A DNA stretch of 64,000 nucleotides from Pseudomonas brassicacearum (GCF_003732225.1 NZ_MOBJ01000006.1:186001-250000); one strand, 5' to 3'; counted from the stretch's first letter, positions 1 through 8,951 are shown. The notes: generated by a model not told the origin, from the sequence alone. Translations and numbers: made by a program.

Positions 1-247
1 GCTGACCGCGAACGATATCAAACACTCCGACGCATTGCTGACGATGACCGAAAAACACAAGAACAAATTGATCGAGCAGTTCCCCGAAGCAAAAGACAAG
101 ACTTTCACCTTGGCCGAATATGCGACGGGCAAGAATGTCGATGTGCCGGATGCCTGGGGCAAGCCGATGGAGGCTTATGTCGAGGTGGTGAAGCAGCTGG
201 ATACCTTCGTTCCGGCCGCGCTGAAAAAGGTCGTCGCCTCCAAATAA
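1..247 (+). CDS. Low-molecular-weight protein phosphatase, C-terminal part
   Basis: The gene enters from before the window; the frame is open from base 2 to the TAA at 245-247. The visible 81 residues resemble the C-terminal half of the low-molecular-weight phosphotyrosine (arginine) phosphatase / Bacillus-type arsenate reductase family. They contain the HSDALLTMTEKHKNKLIEQFPEA helix region and a D-A-W-G segment at the place of the family's DPxG acid loop, which supplies the catalytic aspartate. The catalytic CX5R loop lies upstream and cannot be seen, so substrate (phosphotyrosine, phosphoarginine or arsenate) cannot be decided. A strong bidirectional hairpin follows. Confidence 0.75.
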   Translation, partial: LTANDIKHSDALLTMTEKHKNKLIEQFPEAKDKTFTLAEYATGKNVDVPDAWGKPMEAYVEVVKQLDTFVPAALKKVVASK

Positions 248-353
248 GTCACAAGATTGCTCGGCGCATTTAAACGGCGTCTTATCTGACGATCCTCACA
301 AGCGCTTCGCTGTACTTCAAGAACAGCGCTCAAGTTCTGTGCAACGGGCATAA

Positions 354-386
354 AAAATCCGGAGTCCTTATCAGACTCCGGATTTT
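354..386. terminator. Bidirectional rho-independent terminator
   Basis: A long near-perfect hairpin with stem AATCCGGAGTC / GACTCCGGATT and a 7-base loop is flanked by A-tracts on one side and T-tracts on the other. It lies between the convergent phosphatase gene and the diguanylate cyclase gene and can end both transcripts. Confidence 0.85.
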
Positions 387-472
387 CCGGTTGCTCAGAT
401 CTGCCACTACCAAGGTCTTGGATTACAACCTTAAATTCAGTTCCGACGTTTCCATCGGCTTCGAAATGATGG

Positions 473-1903
473 TCAGGGCAGAGGTTGGAGGCTGGTTTTG
501 ATGGTGGTGACCACACGGTTACGGCCTTGATGTTTAGCGTGATACAGGCGTTGATCGGCTACGCGCAAAATTGCCTCGATGGTGTCGCCGTCGCGGCCAG
601 ATTGCGATATGCCGATGCTCACTGTGACCACGCTTATCCGCTGTAGGCCGCTATTAAAAGAAGTATTTGCGACGGTGGTTCGGAGGCGCTCAGCAATTAC
701 GCCTGCGCCTTCGAGTGAAGTCTGAGGCAGCAGTATCATGAATTCTTCCCCGCCCACTCGGGCTACGCCGTCGTACGGCCGGATCGAATCGAGGCACTTC
801 TGCACGAACCCCTTCAGGATGTCATCGCCAATCTGATGCCCGAAACGATCATTGATGGACTTGAAATTGTCCAGATCCAGTGCCAGTACGGAGAACGGCG
901 CACCACCGCGGTTGGTCCGGCCAATTTCGGCTTCGACCCGCTCCATGAACCGACGCCGATTATCAGCTCCTGTCAGAGGATCGGTCGCCGCAAGATGCCC
1001 GAGTTCTTGATTGGCGCGCTGGAGTTCCTGCAGGGCGTTCTCGGTGTACGCCATCGCCTCGGCAAGACGCACCATCAGCTCCTCTTGGCTGTAAATCGTC
1101 GAGAACGACCGCGTGGTGAGGAACGCTTGCACGACCCCATAGCTCAAGAGGAAGAATCCAGCGGCGAAAATCGCATGAGCCAGCCACCACATGTGGTTCC
1201 ACGGACGTGCAAGGATGAATGCGAGAGATGACAACGCGAACGCAGTGACCGAGATGATAAAAATCACCATCAGCGGCGAGCGGGTACGGCGCAGCAGGAG
1301 CATTACCACGTTCAAAGTGGAGAAAACGAGGGCACCACTTTCCAGCGAGAGGCGCACCGCGAGTTCGCCGGCGATCGACGAATTCGCGACGTATGCCACT
1401 GCAAGGTCAACCAGCAGGAACAGTCCGATCCATGTCAGCCATGGGCGGGGCTTCATTCGTTGATCCGCAGCATCAGGTGGGCGGTGGTACGACAGTATTC
1501 CGACTAACAGCAGAATCGCCATGACCAGTCGAGAAGCCGGTCCATACAGCAGGAACAGCCAGAGATTGTGGTGTGCGAGCCCAGTGAACGCACCATGCAA
1601 CGCGTAGATCAGTACAAAACCGAGAAAGCCAAGTGTCATCCATCGCAGCAGCGGTTCTCCCGATGACTGATAGCAGCGCCACGTCACGTAAGTCACAAAC
1701 AAGCCTTCCAGGGTGGCTGCCGTGATCGCAATGATATGGAACGCGTGGTTCTCGAATATAAGGGTGGGGTCCTGGAAGAAAAATAAGTAACCAATCAGAT
1801 AGGCCGGAATAAACGCAAATCCTGCGAGCAGCAAGCTGGCATAAACCTTGATGATGAGACGGATGGCTTCAGGTGGCTCGCCGGTGGCGATGATATTGCT
1901 CAT
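473..1903 (-). CDS. Membrane-bound GGDEF diguanylate cyclase
   Basis: This 476-residue protein makes cyclic di-GMP from two GTP. The first 270 residues or so form about seven or eight hydrophobic segments, a MASE-type membrane sensor, followed by a short coiled coil and a C-terminal GGDEF domain. The signature is GGEEF, an active variant. It is preceded by RPYD five residues upstream, matching the RxxD inhibitory product-binding I-site, so feedback inhibition is expected. The start at 1903 is chosen because GGAGGG stands just before that ATG; an in-frame ATG 63 bases upstream lacks a site. No EAL domain is present. The sensed signal is unknown. Confidence 0.9.
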   Translation of the reverse strand: MSNIIATGEPPEAIRLIIKVYASLLLAGFAFIPAYLIGYLFFFQDPTLIFENHAFHIIAITAATLEGLFVTYVTWRCYQSSGEPLLRWMTLGFLGFVLIYALHGAFTGLAHHNLWLFLLYGPASRLVMAILLLVGILSYHRPPDAADQRMKPRPWLTWIGLFLLVDLAVAYVANSSIAGELAVRLSLESGALVFSTLNVVMLLLRRTRSPLMVIFIISVTAFALSSLAFILARPWNHMWWLAHAIFAAGFFLLSYGVVQAFLTTRSFSTIYSQEELMVRLAEAMAYTENALQELQRANQELGHLAATDPLTGADNRRRFMERVEAEIGRTNRGGAPFSVLALDLDNFKSINDRFGHQIGDDILKGFVQKCLDSIRPYDGVARVGGEEFMILLPQTSLEGAGVIAERLRTTVANTSFNSGLQRISVVTVSIGISQSGRDGDTIEAILRVADQRLYHAKHQGRNRVVTTIKTSLQPLP

Positions 1904-1982
1904 GGTTCCCTCCAATGTTGAACCTGTTTTGCCAACACCGGACCGGTATTGGCTCCGAAGTCGCATAGGTGCTGCGTCAGAT

Positions 1983-2024
1983 TTAGATGATCAGAGCGAA
2001 ATAAACCGGATTTTTGTCTTCCAT
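1983..2024 (-). CDS. Possible 13-residue leader peptide upstream of the cyclase gene
   Basis: A tiny reading frame MEDKNPVYFALII is preceded at good spacing by AGGAG and ends in TAA about 80 bases before the diguanylate cyclase start, on the same strand. It is too short for a coding-statistics judgement. It could be a leader peptide, a chance match or a relic of a longer upstream gene. Confidence 0.25.
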   Translation of the reverse strand: MEDKNPVYFALII

Positions 2025-2208
2025 GGCTTTGGCTCCTGTGGAGATGTATAGCCTAGTCGAGCAATGGCCGAGCTGCAGATTCCTGACGTGGGCAGTCCTT
2101 ATTTCTAAAGGACTTTTGCCGAGACCGAATCCTTTGGTCAGGAAATGCTGAACATCTCTTTGTAGACAGAGCTCTAAATAGGTATGGGAGCTCAATAGGA
2201 GAAGCATC

Positions 2209-2472
2209 ATGGTTCAGCGCCGCCGACACCATATCTCACAGATATCTCTTCGATTAGAGGGCTTGCGCGCCAACCTGTCGCAGTTCAAGCGGGACGAGCT
2301 TGAAATACAGGAGACATTACGTGGTGCTCCTGTACTCGAGATCGAAAAAGCTCTGGATGAGGCGTTTGATGAGATACGTGATTCGATAGACCATACCGAA
2401 GAACTCTTGAACGCGCTGGTTCAAAAAGCTGAAAGAGGTCGTAACACACAGGCGAGCCAGGAGGCTGGTTAA
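2209..2472 (+). CDS. Small coiled-coil protein of unknown function
   Basis: An 87-residue protein I do not recognise. AGGAG stands nine bases before the ATG. The sequence is highly charged, with heptad-like leucines and repeated acidic and basic residues through most of its length (LRLEGLRANLSQFKRDELEI, then a helix ending near LLNALVQKAERG), so a soluble helical coiled coil is likely. It lacks signal peptide and cysteines. It stands alone and is followed by a hairpin with a short T-run. Confidence 0.6.
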   Translation: MVQRRRHHISQISLRLEGLRANLSQFKRDELEIQETLRGAPVLEIEKALDEAFDEIRDSIDHTEELLNALVQKAERGRNTQASQEAG

Positions 2473-2565
2473 CGAGGTGGTGAGCACTCTGATTGACTGC
2501 CTGTCTATTATGATTGAACCACGAGGGTTGCTTCCAGAGCGAGCTGGGGAGGGCAGACAACAGAA

Positions 2566-2586
2566 CGCCCGCAAGGGGCGGGCTTT
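2566..2586 (+). terminator. Rho-independent terminator
   Basis: GCCCGC pairs with GCGGGC over a 5-base loop, followed by TTTC. It lies about 95 bases after the small coiled-coil gene and before the convergent secreted-protein gene. Confidence 0.6.
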
Positions 2587-2633
2587 CTGCATCGCACGAG
2601 ATCAGGAAACGCCCGCACGTCAGCAAAGGGGGG

Positions 2634-3068
2634 TTACTGATCTTGTTTGGTGCTCGAATCAGCAGCGTTACTCAGGCCTTTTGAATTGTGATCTCCGGGT
2701 GTGGTAGTTGAGATCGCAGTGGCTTTTGTAACTCCGTGTGTGGTTTTGGAGTGTGCAATCCCGGAGGTAGCCGAGCCATGGCCTTTGCTGTCGTTGCGAG
2801 CACTCCCTTTGTGTTTGCCATTGAGTCCGTGGTCCCTGACCGCTTGACCGTCATGATCGCTTTCCTGGCCTTCGCTACGGCCATTGCTGTCAGCGTCGGC
2901 AGAATGACCTACTCCCTGTCCGCTGGCGCCGCTACTGCTACCGTGACCCGAGCTGTTACCGCCACCACCACTTTTTGCATAGGCAGAGGACATTGGGAGT
3001 AAAGGCGCTGCAGCCAGCATCATTACGCATGTCATCAGAGCTGCGAAATTCGTCTTCTTTAAAAGCAT
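2634..3068 (-). CDS. Secreted low-complexity Ser/Gly/His-rich protein
   Basis: The 144-residue product begins with a clear Sec signal peptide (LLKKTNFAALMTCVMMLAAAPLL, then a cut near AYAKS). The mature part is almost entirely Gly, Ser, His, Asp, Asn, Lys and Thr, with many separated histidines and no recognisable fold. GGAAG lies upstream of the ATG. The composition suggests a disordered exported protein. Metal binding through the histidines is possible but unproven. Confidence 0.6.
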   Translation of the reverse strand: MLLKKTNFAALMTCVMMLAAAPLLPMSSAYAKSGGGGNSSGHGSSSGASGQGVGHSADADSNGRSEGQESDHDGQAVRDHGLNGKHKGSARNDSKGHGSATSGIAHSKTTHGVTKATAISTTTPGDHNSKGLSNAADSSTKQDQ

Positions 3069-3274
3069 GATTGCTTCCGCCGATCAGAGTGGGTTTGCAT
3101 GAATTAGGATGCATAGCATTGTCTATAGTTCTCAGACTTCCGACAGAAGGCGCCACGGTATGGGGTCATGGCAGCGGGCGAGTGAAATCGATCAGTTGCT
3201 GCCGCATAAGTGGATGCCCGTTTAACCACGCGAAGTCGATAGAGCAGAATCGTATGGGCGAGGAGAAATGCTGT

Positions 3275-3889
3275 CTAAACCAGCGACTTTTGAATTTGAT
3301 GATCAAATGTATCTAGAAAATCGTGCATGCTGATATCTCCGAGATCTACAGCTTTAGCGCCGCCGGCCGCAATAAAGGTGACATCAGTGATACCTAGGAC
3401 GTTCAGGATCAGTTTCAAATATTGGGTCGCAATGTCACGGTCTCTAATCGGGGAGTCGTTGGTGTATACACCTCCCGAGGCGAGCAGCACCGTTGCCTTT
3501 TTACCGGTCACCAGCCCTTTACCATCAAAGCCCAAGGTCAGGCCTTTACGTACCACGTGATCCACCCACGCCTTGAGCGCCGCAGGGACGTTATAGTTGT
3601 AGACCGGCGTTGAAATAACCACGTGATCGGTTTCCAGCAACTCGGCCACAAGCACATCGGATAGCTGCAACACGGCTTTCATTTCAGGCGAATGTTGGGT
3701 TTGCGGGGTGAAGTAAGCCTGTAACCAAGGGGCCGTCACGAACGTAAGCGAAGTGTCCGTTAGATCCCGTATTTTGATGGCGCCCCTAGGGTGTGCAGCT
3801 TCCCACGCGGCCACAAATCGGCGAGTGAGCTGCCGGGAGATTGAAGCATCCCCACGTGCGCTGGTTTCAATGGAGAGAAGCCTGGACAT
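3275..3889 (-). CDS. azoR: FMN-dependent NADH:quinone/azo reductase (AzoR family)
   Basis: A 204-residue flavodoxin-like reductase that moves two electrons from NADH through FMN to quinones or azo compounds. Family marks are the N-terminal [17 protein letters not shown] phosphate-binding segment, the loop [16 protein letters not shown] with [14 protein letters not shown] after it, and [16 protein letters not shown]. Its length fits the family. The start at 3889 has AGGAG upstream; the frame could extend further but without a site. It is divergent from a LysR gene that is probably its regulator, and a hydroxylaminobenzene-mutase-like gene follows the regulator. Confidence 0.88.
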   Translation of the reverse strand: MSRLLSIETSARGDASISRQLTRRFVAAWEAAHPRGAIKIRDLTDTSLTFVTAPWLQAYFTPQTQHSPEMKAVLQLSDVLVAELLETDHVVISTPVYNYNVPAALKAWVDHVVRKGLTLGFDGKGLVTGKKATVLLASGGVYTNDSPIRDRDIATQYLKLILNVLGITDVTFIAAGGAKAVDLGDISMHDFLDTFDHQIQKSLV

Positions 3890-4028
3890 GAATGTAACTC
3901 CTGCGCGGTGACGCGGCGGTATGTTTTGCGTTGTCGCTCTAGGCGATGTGCGACACACTCTACCCAATACGATCTATACGCAGGAGTGATGTAAATATGA
4001 TTGAGTCCATCTGTTTAAGTGATGGGTC

Positions 4029-4928
4029 ATGATCGGAAATCTCAGCTTGGATCAGTTGCGAATCCTTGTAACCATTGCTGATACAGGCAGTTTCTCGGCA
4101 ACGGGACGTCACCTGCGGCGTGCTCAATCTGCCATTAGCCAGTCGATTGCCACACTTGAGTCAGTTCAAGGTGTGAGGCTGTTTGATCGGAGCGGCCATC
4201 GTCCAACGCTCACTGAGGTCGGTAGAGTGCTGGTGATTCAAGCGCGCGCAGTGCTGGCAAGCGCTGCCCAGTTTGAAGCAATGGCCTCAAGTACGGCAGC
4301 AGGGGTTGAGCCGGAGTTGGCTCTCGCCATAGACCCTTTAGTCCCTAGCGCACCGCTCATCGAAAGCCTGCGCGCTATCCGTGAGGCTTTTCCGCATCTG
4401 GCAGTGAGTTTTTCTACAGAAGGCTTAGGCGGCGCAGAGCGCCGATTGCGCAACGGCGATGCGGCACTGGCGCTTTGCACATTGATTCCGACAGTGCCCG
4501 ACGATGTCACCGCGCTGCCGCTGCTCAGCGTCGACTTGAGGCCAGTAGTAGCCAGCGGGCATCCCTTGGCTATGTTAGGCCGTCGGGCAACAAGTGCAGA
4601 CCTCAAGCCTTATGTGCAACTGGTACTTTCCGATCCGGTTTCTCCCGACGGCCCTAGCTATGGGGTGACGGGCAGTCACCAGTGGCGGTTTGTAGATTTG
4701 GCACGGCGGCTGGATTTTTTGCTCGCCGGGTTCGGTTGGTGCCGAATGCCAGAGCATCTGATTGCGGATCATCTGGCTTCAGGACGCCTCCTACCGCTTG
4801 AGTTAACCGCCGAACTTCAGCGCACACCAGACACACTGACGATCTACGCAGCGCACATGCAAAATCGCTCTTTAGGGAAAGCAGGCCGATGGCTTCTGAA
4901 TGATCTGACCCGTCGTCTGTGCAGGTGA
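4029..4928 (+). CDS. LysR-family transcriptional regulator
   Basis: A 299-residue LysR regulator with an N-terminal winged helix-turn-helix (DQLRILVTIADTGSFSATGR and onward to the LFDRSGHRPTLTEVG wing) and a periplasmic-binding-like effector domain from about residue 90. It is divergent from azoR with 139 bases between the starts, the classical layout for a LysR regulator acting on its neighbour. The next gene starts 10 bases after its stop, so it probably forms an operon with that membrane protein. The effector may be an aromatic or quinone-like compound, by context only. Confidence 0.88.
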   Translation: MIGNLSLDQLRILVTIADTGSFSATGRHLRRAQSAISQSIATLESVQGVRLFDRSGHRPTLTEVGRVLVIQARAVLASAAQFEAMASSTAAGVEPELALAIDPLVPSAPLIESLRAIREAFPHLAVSFSTEGLGGAERRLRNGDAALALCTLIPTVPDDVTALPLLSVDLRPVVASGHPLAMLGRRATSADLKPYVQLVLSDPVSPDGPSYGVTGSHQWRFVDLARRLDFLLAGFGWCRMPEHLIADHLASGRLLPLELTAELQRTPDTLTIYAAHMQNRSLGKAGRWLLNDLTRRLCR

Positions 4929-4938
4929 TGATACGAAG

Positions 4939-5403
4939 ATGACTAACGTCAGCGGTTTGGTTATCCCGTTGGTCATGGTCCACACTCGGCGTAGATTGCT
5001 CTGGCATGGCATGTTTTTGTTCTTCCTGGGCCTCTGTACAGGTCTCATCGAACAGCAGTTCAGCAATCCGCGCATGGCCCTGGCTGCACACCTTGAAGGG
5101 GTAATGAATGGAATTTTGCTCCTGGCGATTGGCGCCGTCTGGATGGAGATACATCTCGCTCCACGCAGTAAGGCAATTGCCTACTGGACCCTTCTTTATG
5201 GCACTTATGCAAACTGGGCGGTTACGGCACTTGCTGCCGTCCTGGGGACGGCGGCCATGTCGCCTTTCACTGGCGCAGGACACACAGCTGAACTATGGCA
5301 GGAGAGCTTGGTGACTGCAGGTTTTGCGAGTGTCGGGGTCGCAATCATTGTTGCTGCGCTGCTCATACTCTGGGGCTTGCGCCAAACACTGCCCGCTCAG
5401 TGA
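4939..5403 (+). CDS. Hydroxylaminobenzene mutase-like membrane protein
   Basis: A 154-residue protein with four hydrophobic segments. The segment NPRMALAAHLEGVMNGILLLAIGAVW closely recalls the bacterial hydroxylaminobenzene mutases HabA and HabB, which rearrange N-phenylhydroxylamines to aminophenols during nitroarene breakdown. The match is from memory of the family; many relatives are simply called membrane proteins. It lies 10 bases after the LysR gene, next to an azo/quinone reductase, which fits reductive metabolism of nitro or azo aromatics. Confidence 0.6.
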   Translation: MTNVSGLVIPLVMVHTRRRLLWHGMFLFFLGLCTGLIEQQFSNPRMALAAHLEGVMNGILLLAIGAVWMEIHLAPRSKAIAYWTLLYGTYANWAVTALAAVLGTAAMSPFTGAGHTAELWQESLVTAGFASVGVAIIVAALLILWGLRQTLPAQ

Positions 5404-5467
5404 ATGGATAGAGGTGATTCTTTTAATGTGGCTCACAGGCTTGCCACTGGCGACCTTCAGACTTGTG

Positions 5468-5495
5468 CGCCTCCCAGGTTTAGAGGCGGGAGGCG
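5468..5495. terminator. Inverted repeat, possible transcript-end hairpin
   Basis: CGCCTCCC and GGGAGGCG form a perfect 8-bp stem over 12 bases, downstream of the mutase-like gene. There is no T-run directly after it, so it may act as a protective 3' hairpin rather than a true terminator. Confidence 0.4.
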
Positions 5496-5584
5496 GAGCG
5501 AGGGAAGGGATGTGAAAGTTTTCAGTATGGAGTCTTGGGGATTACTGGAGTAAAAAATACCTTACCTGCCTCAATCCAGAGGAT

Positions 5585-5785
5585 GTGCAAATGGTCATTA
5601 CTATCAAAGAACGCGATGAGCACCATATGTCTCATGACTCAAGTAGCGCGGGAGTCAGAATGTGGGATGTGTATCAAGGAGATGTTCTTGTAGGTGTCTA
5701 TCACAGTGAAGCAGATGCGTTGAAGTACAAGGCTTTGCTGGAGAGCGGTCGATTGGATAGCCTCAAAGCACCTCCGAAAAGCTAA
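5585..5785 (+). CDS. Small hypothetical protein
   Basis: Up to 66 residues. The start could be GTG at 5585, ATG at 5591 or ATG at 5627; an AGAGGA stretch sits just ahead of the first two. The C-terminal half (MWDVYQGDVLVGVYHSEADA and a following helix) looks like a compact strand-strand-helix unit of the kind in small Pseudomonas proteins of unknown role. It runs convergent to the sensor kinase gene, ending three bases before the kinase stop. Confidence 0.5.
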   Translation: MQMVITIKERDEHHMSHDSSSAGVRMWDVYQGDVLVGVYHSEADALKYKALLESGRLDSLKAPPKS

Positions 5786-5787
5786 GG

Positions 5788-7254
5788 TCAACCGGGGGAG
5801 GGGCGCTTCGCGACGATGCTGAGGCGGGGGGTGTCTGGGCCGGTTTGAAAGTCGGCCTGAGGCTCTTGCTGATCCCGCATGGGGAAAAACAGCTCGAAAC
5901 AGGTCACGCCATTCTCGCTGGTGACGCTGTAGCGGCCACAATGCAGTTGCATGATAGTGGCTACGATCGAAAGCCCCAGTCCATTGGACAGGGCGGAGCG
6001 CTCGCGTGATTGGTCAACGCGGTAGAAACGCTCGAATAATTTTGGAAGGTGTTCCGCCGGGATGGTTGTTCCGTAGTTGCGCACGCGCAGATGGATGCCA
6101 TCCTCCGACGGCGTGGCCTGGATCAACAGTTCGGAATGAGGTGCCCCATATTTTATCGCATTGGCACACAGGTTAGCCAAGGCGCGGCGTAGCAGTGTTG
6201 GCTCGGCCCAGATAAGGCCGTCGCCCTCCGTGCGGATGGTGATGTCGACGTCCGCGGCCAGACCTTCAAAGTAATCGGCTACGCGTTCCAACTCGTCGGC
6301 GGCGCCCAGTTCCTGGCGCTGATCGCGAGCGCTACCGGGGTCAGTACGAGCGAGGAACAGCATGTTGTCGAGCATGCGTGTCAGGCGTTCGAGTTCTTCG
6401 ACATTGGAGGCGAGCAACTGTTGGTAATGTTCCATGCTGCGGTTCTGCTGCATGGCGACCTGGGTTTCACCCAGCAAGTTGTTGATGGGCGTGCGTAGTT
6501 CGTGGGCCATGTCAGTCGAGACCTGGCTCAGTTGTGCAAAACCCTTGGCGAGTCGCTCAAGCATGGTGTTGAAAGAGTCGATCATCGGGAGCAACTCCTT
6601 CGGAGCGCCTCGGCTGTCGAGTCGCTCTGTCAGATTGCCAATGCCGATACCGTGGGCTTGATGCGCCAGGCGTCTGAGGGGCAACAAACCGCGGTGAACC
6701 ATTAGATATCCAGCCAGCGCCAGGACAATGGCCGCGAGACCGGCGAGGACGTATACGCTGAGACGATAGCTGGCGAGCACTGCGGTTCGTTCGGTCATCA
6801 GGCAGCCAATGGTCATTTTCAGCTTGCCCGAGTCGATACTCGCGGAGATGGCCGCGAAGGGGGTACCGTTCACGGCGGGTAGATGCTGTACATCTGTCAG
6901 TGTCAGGGAATGGTCCATTGCCACGGGAGTGAGGTCGGGAATATCGATATCTCTGGGATTGACCTGTAGTAAAGGGGCCTCCCCTGAAACGCCAACAGTG
7001 AGTACGTACTCGCGATTGCCCAGCATGTTCTGAAACAGCACAGGTTTGTTCCTGATCAGTTCCAGCGTATTGCTGCCATTGAGAAAATTACGCAGCTGAT
7101 CTACGCGGTAGACCAGGGTGGACTCGTCGCGTTGTATCAGTTCGCGTTCAAGATCGCGGTACAGTGCGACGCCGGTGGTTGCCAGCAGGGCGAAGGCCAG
7201 CAAGGCAAACACCACAGCCAGGCGCAGCGTCAGGGAGTAATGGCGATAGTTCAT
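5788..7254 (-). CDS. Heavy-metal sensor histidine kinase (CusS/CopS family)
   Basis: A 488-residue inner-membrane kinase. One membrane helix lies at about residues 10-32, then a periplasmic domain, then a second helix near 165-190 and HAMP. The phosphoacceptor box is [16 protein letters not shown], followed by the ATPase domain with NLCANAIKY and the NGLGLSIV loop. This layout is that of the CusS/CopS/IrlS heavy-metal kinases. Its start overlaps the regulator stop by four bases, so the two are co-translated. The metal is probably copper, inferred from family and the nearby DUF2790 gene. No copper structural gene is in the window. Confidence 0.9.
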   Translation of the reverse strand: MNYRHYSLTLRLAVVFALLAFALLATTGVALYRDLERELIQRDESTLVYRVDQLRNFLNGSNTLELIRNKPVLFQNMLGNREYVLTVGVSGEAPLLQVNPRDIDIPDLTPVAMDHSLTLTDVQHLPAVNGTPFAAISASIDSGKLKMTIGCLMTERTAVLASYRLSVYVLAGLAAIVLALAGYLMVHRGLLPLRRLAHQAHGIGIGNLTERLDSRGAPKELLPMIDSFNTMLERLAKGFAQLSQVSTDMAHELRTPINNLLGETQVAMQQNRSMEHYQQLLASNVEELERLTRMLDNMLFLARTDPGSARDQRQELGAADELERVADYFEGLAADVDITIRTEGDGLIWAEPTLLRRALANLCANAIKYGAPHSELLIQATPSEDGIHLRVRNYGTTIPAEHLPKLFERFYRVDQSRERSALSNGLGLSIVATIMQLHCGRYSVTSENGVTCFELFFPMRDQQEPQADFQTGPDTPRLSIVAKRPSPG

Positions 7255-7922
7255 GGTTGCGTATCAAAGCGGTAGCCAATGCCCCGCACACTGTGGATCA
7301 GCTTCAGATGGAAAGGGTCGTCGATTTTCAGGCGCAGGCGCCGTACAGCGACGTCCACCACGTTGGTGTCACTGTCAAAGTTCATGTCCCAGACCCGGGA
7401 GGCGATCAGTGAACGAGACAGCACCTGATCCTGATGTGTGGCGAGCAGGTGCAACAATGCAAACTCCTTGTTTGTCAGCGTCACTCGCACGCCGGCGCGG
7501 GTGACGCGGCGTTTGAGTACATCAATCTGCAGGTCGGCGATCTGCAGTTGCTCTTCTTCCCGGGTCGGGCCCCGGCGGGTCAGGGTGCGCAGGCGTGCGA
7601 CCAGCTCGGCGAAAGAAAAGGGTTTGATCAGGTAGTCGTCGGCCCCCAGCTCCAGGCCTTTGATTCGGTCGGCGATGTCATCCCGCGCGGTCAGGAACAG
7701 TACCGGCGTGTCGGCTTCCTTGCGCAGGCGGCGCAGTACTTCCCAGCCGTCCATCTTTGGCATCATCACATCCAGCACAATGACGTCGAAAGACGTTTCC
7801 AGGGCCTGGTGTAAACCATCAACGCCATCGCGGGCCAAGCTGACGGAGTATCCCTGCTCCTGCAGACCATTGAGCAAGTAATTGCCCGCCTTGGGTTCGT
7901 CTTCCACTACAAGGATGTTCAT
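7251..7922 (-). CDS. Heavy-metal response regulator (CusR/CopR family)
   Basis: A 223-residue OmpR-type regulator. The receiver domain has the EDE acidic pocket, the phosphoacceptor in [12 protein letters not shown] and the conserved lysine in LIKPFSF. The C-terminal winged helix ends in the typical [12 protein letters not shown] and VRGIGYRF. It is the first gene of the regulator-kinase pair. An inverted repeat like the copper-regulator box lies upstream of the adjacent DUF2790 gene, a likely target. Confidence 0.92.
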   Translation of the reverse strand: MNILVVEDEPKAGNYLLNGLQEQGYSVSLARDGVDGLHQALETSFDVIVLDVMMPKMDGWEVLRRLRKEADTPVLFLTARDDIADRIKGLELGADDYLIKPFSFAELVARLRTLTRRGPTREEEQLQIADLQIDVLKRRVTRAGVRVTLTNKEFALLHLLATHQDQVLSRSLIASRVWDMNFDSDTNVVDVAVRRLRLKIDDPFHLKLIHSVRGIGYRFDTQP

Positions 7923-8065
7923 AAGAATTACCCTGGTTCAGTTTCGGTATTCGATCCACAAAAACGGACCTGAAAGCCGCGAGCAGGTAGCGCAAGTTTA
8001 GCCCAGTCATCAGGTTGTGTTGCGTATTGCCTGCTCTCGGACAGTCATATGTATAAAGCATCTCA

Positions 8066-8329
8066 TCAGTTTTCGTTCGTGCAACGTCCTTGAACCGGAT
8101 AGTCCAGCACATGTTCCCGACCCTGATGATCCAGGTAATCGAGACGGGCCGGAATTACGCCGCATTGGCCCGAGGTGTCAGTCATGGATTTGACTTTCGC
8201 AACGTCCAAGCGGACGAAGAAACCAGTCTTGTCGTGGATCACCGCCGAGGTGTCGGTGGTGCCGGTGGTACCGGCGAAGGCTGAACCGGTGGCGAGGAGG
8301 GTGGCGAACCCGAGCATGAACAGTTTCAT
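8066..8329 (-). CDS. DUF2790 periplasmic protein
   Basis: An 87-residue protein with a signal peptide (MKLFMLGFATLLATGSAFA) and a short mature domain holding two cysteines and the patterns DVAKVKSMTD, CGVIPARLDYLD and LDYPVQG. This pattern is the DUF2790 family, which I know mainly from Pseudomonas and whose function is unsettled. It lies just upstream of the heavy-metal regulator pair on the same strand. A related protein is encoded at 19039-19302. Confidence 0.75.
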   Translation of the reverse strand: MKLFMLGFATLLATGSAFAGTTGTTDTSAVIHDKTGFFVRLDVAKVKSMTDTSGQCGVIPARLDYLDHQGREHVLDYPVQGRCTNEN

Positions 8330-8419
8330 GGCAGTAACTCCTTATTTAACGTGGGCTGCCTGTTGTTTGGCAGTGAGTTCACGGTAACAAGGCAACTCAA
8401 ACAGCTGACGAACAGAACA

Positions 8420-8435
8420 ATTACAAAGTCGTAAT
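8420..8435. promoter_or_regulatory. CopR-box-like inverted repeat
   Basis: ATTAC-AAAGTC-GTAAT is a perfect 5-bp inverted repeat with a 6-base centre, about 90 bases upstream of the DUF2790 start. Copper response regulators of the CusR/CopR type bind inverted ATTACA-like half sites, and the regulator gene is adjacent, so this is a plausible operator. It overlaps the end of a possible integrase relic. Confidence 0.4.
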
Positions 8436-8495
8436 GCAATCTTGTCCGAGGATGAGGCTGATGTGCTCCAGCGGCATGTCGCTGACACCATCGCC
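8421..8495 (-). pseudogene. Possible tyrosine-recombinase 3' relic
   Basis: Twenty-four codons ending in TAA read as a C-terminal tail containing LEHISLILGQDCITTL. This recalls the LGHxSxxTT box shortly before the catalytic tyrosine of phage-type integrases. A stop codon lies directly upstream in the same frame, and the histidine and tyrosine are absent, so nothing functional is left. The resemblance is short and may be chance. Confidence 0.25.
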
Positions 8496-8558
8496 CTAGG
8501 TGTTGGGATCACGAAGGTGTGTTGGCCGGACGCTGACAGTAATACTTCGTCCTTACCG

Positions 8559-8951
8559 CTATAGCGGCTGACTTTGATGGGGGGGAGAGTGGTGTTGCTT
8601 GAGGGGAGAGGCAGAAATTTTTGAGTAGGTGTCGCTATCGGTTGTGGCAAGAAGGCAGCGGCCATCCTTGAACTTTGCGTAGAAAGTCACCTCCCGCTCT
8701 TTATCGCATAGCAACCAGCCTGCAACTAGCCCAATGGGTCCTAGAAGCAATGCTCCAGCCAGACCCCATCGAATAGCGCTTCCTTTCTTGTTGACGACTT
8801 CTTCAGTTGCGGTTTCCAGGGACTCTAGTTTTGAAATGGGAATCTTTAATTCCAGAGAGGGTTTCAATGCGGATTTCAGAGTGAATAGTCCAGATTGAAA
8901 TTCGGCATCACCTGCCAGAAAGTCACCGGATATCACTGTTATTTTTGACAT
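8559..8951 (-). CDS. Hypothetical protein with one glycine-rich membrane segment
   Basis: The 130-residue product starts at the ATG at 8951 (MSKITVISGDFLAG). A first domain of about 65 residues is followed by a basic stretch and a hydrophobic segment GLAGALLLGPIGLVAGWLL, then DKEREVTFYAKFKDGRCLLAT, which looks like a strand pair. The pattern suggests a small membrane-anchored protein, with the N-terminal domain perhaps a PH-like sheet. I do not recognise a named family beyond that. The extension upstream of 8951 lacks a ribosome site. Confidence 0.6.
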   Translation of the reverse strand: MSKITVISGDFLAGDAEFQSGLFTLKSALKPSLELKIPISKLESLETATEEVVNKKGSAIRWGLAGALLLGPIGLVAGWLLCDKEREVTFYAKFKDGRCLLATTDSDTYSKISASPLKQHHSPPHQSQPL

